Source of the DNA: JAGHBT01 sp035311885
GTDB lineage: Bacteria > Krumholzibacteriota > Krumholzibacteriia > Krumholzibacteriales > WJIX01
Direction of reading: 5' to 3'
NCBI GenBank assembly: GCA_964554125.1
Contig: CAZKNG010000107.1
Coordinates: 1-6,568 of the forward strand
DNA length: 6,568 nt
Both the position numbers and the translations under genes were made by a program. Below the pieces are notes generated by a model. That model was not told where the DNA came from, ran no database searches, and saw only the letters and a list, made by a program, of their open reading frames with translations. How positions within the stretch are numbered: the first letter of the stretch is position 1; every line of letters begins with the position of its first letter. This document shows positions 5,852-6,568 of the stretch, piece after piece.

Positions 5852-6568
5852 ATGAAGGCTGCTGAAAGAGTAATAGAAGAAATAAATGATTTACTTTCCA
5901 GAGAGGAATACAGCAAAGCTCTTAAGGTAGTTAACGAGAAGGCTGTAAAAGTAGCTGGCGATCCATCTTTATCATCACTTGACGAGGACCTTTTCCTTTT
6001 AATATCAAAGACATATTACTTTAACAAGATGCATAAGGAATCAAAGGATTTCTTGGGCAAATTTGAATCGTGCTATTCAGATTCAACGGGCAGGATCGAT
6101 TATATTATACAGAAATTCAAACTATTGATTTCAGAGAATAAGGCAGTAGAAGCAATAGAGCTGCTTGATAAATCTCTTGAGAATGAAAGACCGGAGAACG
6201 AATATTACGAGCTTAATTTCCATCTTGGGCAAGCCCATTTCTGGAATGGGGATTATTTCGAAGCAAATCATCTTCTTGAAAAGTGTTATCATTATTATCT
6301 TAATAATTCAGATCATTATATGCTTGGAATGACGCTATATATGTTTGGCTATGTTGCCTTTCAGCGTGGAGCTTTGGATGATGCTGAAAATTATTTCAAT
6401 AAAGCACTGAATAATTTTAAAATATCGGGGAATACCCATCAGATTGGGAATACCTATAAAATGCTTTCTATATTGAGCTATAGAAGCGGCAGATACAAGT
6501 CAGCTGAAGATAAAATCGATTTATCAGAAGGGTATTTTCGAAAGTGTTCAAGTAAAAGCAATATTTTA
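5852..6568 (+). CDS. Tetratricopeptide-repeat protein, N-terminal 239 residues (cut by right edge)
   Basis: The frame opens at ATG 5852 after an AGGGG Shine-Dalgarno four bases upstream and stays open to the window end without a stop. The protein has no signal peptide, so it is cytoplasmic. It consists of helical hairpins of TPR type. The clearest repeats are at about 119-150 (LGQAHFWNGDYFEANHLLEK), 156-190 (FGYVAFQRGALDDAENYFNK) and 197-230 (LSILSYRSGRYKSAEDKI). More degenerate ones lie at about 5-32, 46-75 and 83-112. TPR arrays bind proteins or peptides. The missing C-terminus should decide the role: large bacterial TPR proteins may carry a sigma-54 activator ATPase, a kinase or a DNA-binding domain, but none is visible here. 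It lies 30 bases after the small exported protein gene, with no terminator between. The gene looks more AT-rich than the oxidoreductase and peptidase genes. Confidence 0.85.
   Translation, partial: MKAAERVIEEINDLLSREEYSKALKVVNEKAVKVAGDPSLSSLDEDLFLLISKTYYFNKMHKESKDFLGKFESCYSDSTGRIDYIIQKFKLLISENKAVEAIELLDKSLENERPENEYYELNFHLGQAHFWNGDYFEANHLLEKCYHYYLNNSDHYMLGMTLYMFGYVAFQRGALDDAENYFNKALNNFKISGNTHQIGNTYKMLSILSYRSGRYKSAEDKIDLSEGYFRKCSSKSNIL

Overview
The window most likely comes from an uncultivated bacterium of the Fibrobacterota-Chlorobiota-Bacteroidota (FCB) superphylum or a neighbouring candidate phylum. The main clue is the large exported protein at 2940-5201. It ends in a FlgD-like / type IX secretion-type sorting domain with the PNPFNP signature, which is typical of that group. 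A 2-oxoacid:ferredoxin oxidoreductase and a ferritin-like di-iron protein fit an anaerobic or microaerophilic lifestyle. The sequence alone does not fix the phylum.

Left part (1-1878). The minus strand carries the N-terminal 356 residues of a fused gamma-alpha subunit of a 2-oxoacid:ferredoxin oxidoreductase, which runs off the left edge. A 179-bp gap rich in inverted repeats follows, then a 101-residue half-ferritin of the encapsulated-ferritin type with its di-iron ligands intact. The ferritin gene has a strong Shine-Dalgarno sequence and a good sigma70-type promoter. That promoter is decorated with CCTGAATA inverted repeats and a TGAC-N7-GTCA dyad, which may be an operator.

Middle (1879-5201). 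A plus-strand gene encodes a DUF523-DUF1722 (TudS-YbgA-like) fusion in which the usual third cysteine of the DUF523 domain is serine. It converges on a minus-strand gene for a 753-residue exported protein. That protein has a signal peptide, a central caspase/legumain-fold (clan CD) peptidase domain with His266 and Cys308 as the presumed dyad, beta-rich domains and a C-terminal sorting domain. A rho-independent terminator for the peptidase gene lies between the two.

Right part (5202-6568). A 326-bp divergent intergenic region holds one recognisable promoter in each direction. It is followed by a two-gene plus-strand unit: a 97-residue exported or membrane-anchored small protein of unknown function, and 30 bp later a tetratricopeptide-repeat (TPR) protein cut by the right edge. 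A small exported protein next to an intracellular TPR protein, divergent from an exported caspase-like peptidase, is the most novel arrangement here. A peptide-signalling interpretation is only a hypothesis. I saw no tRNA, rRNA, CRISPR array, insertion sequence or origin.
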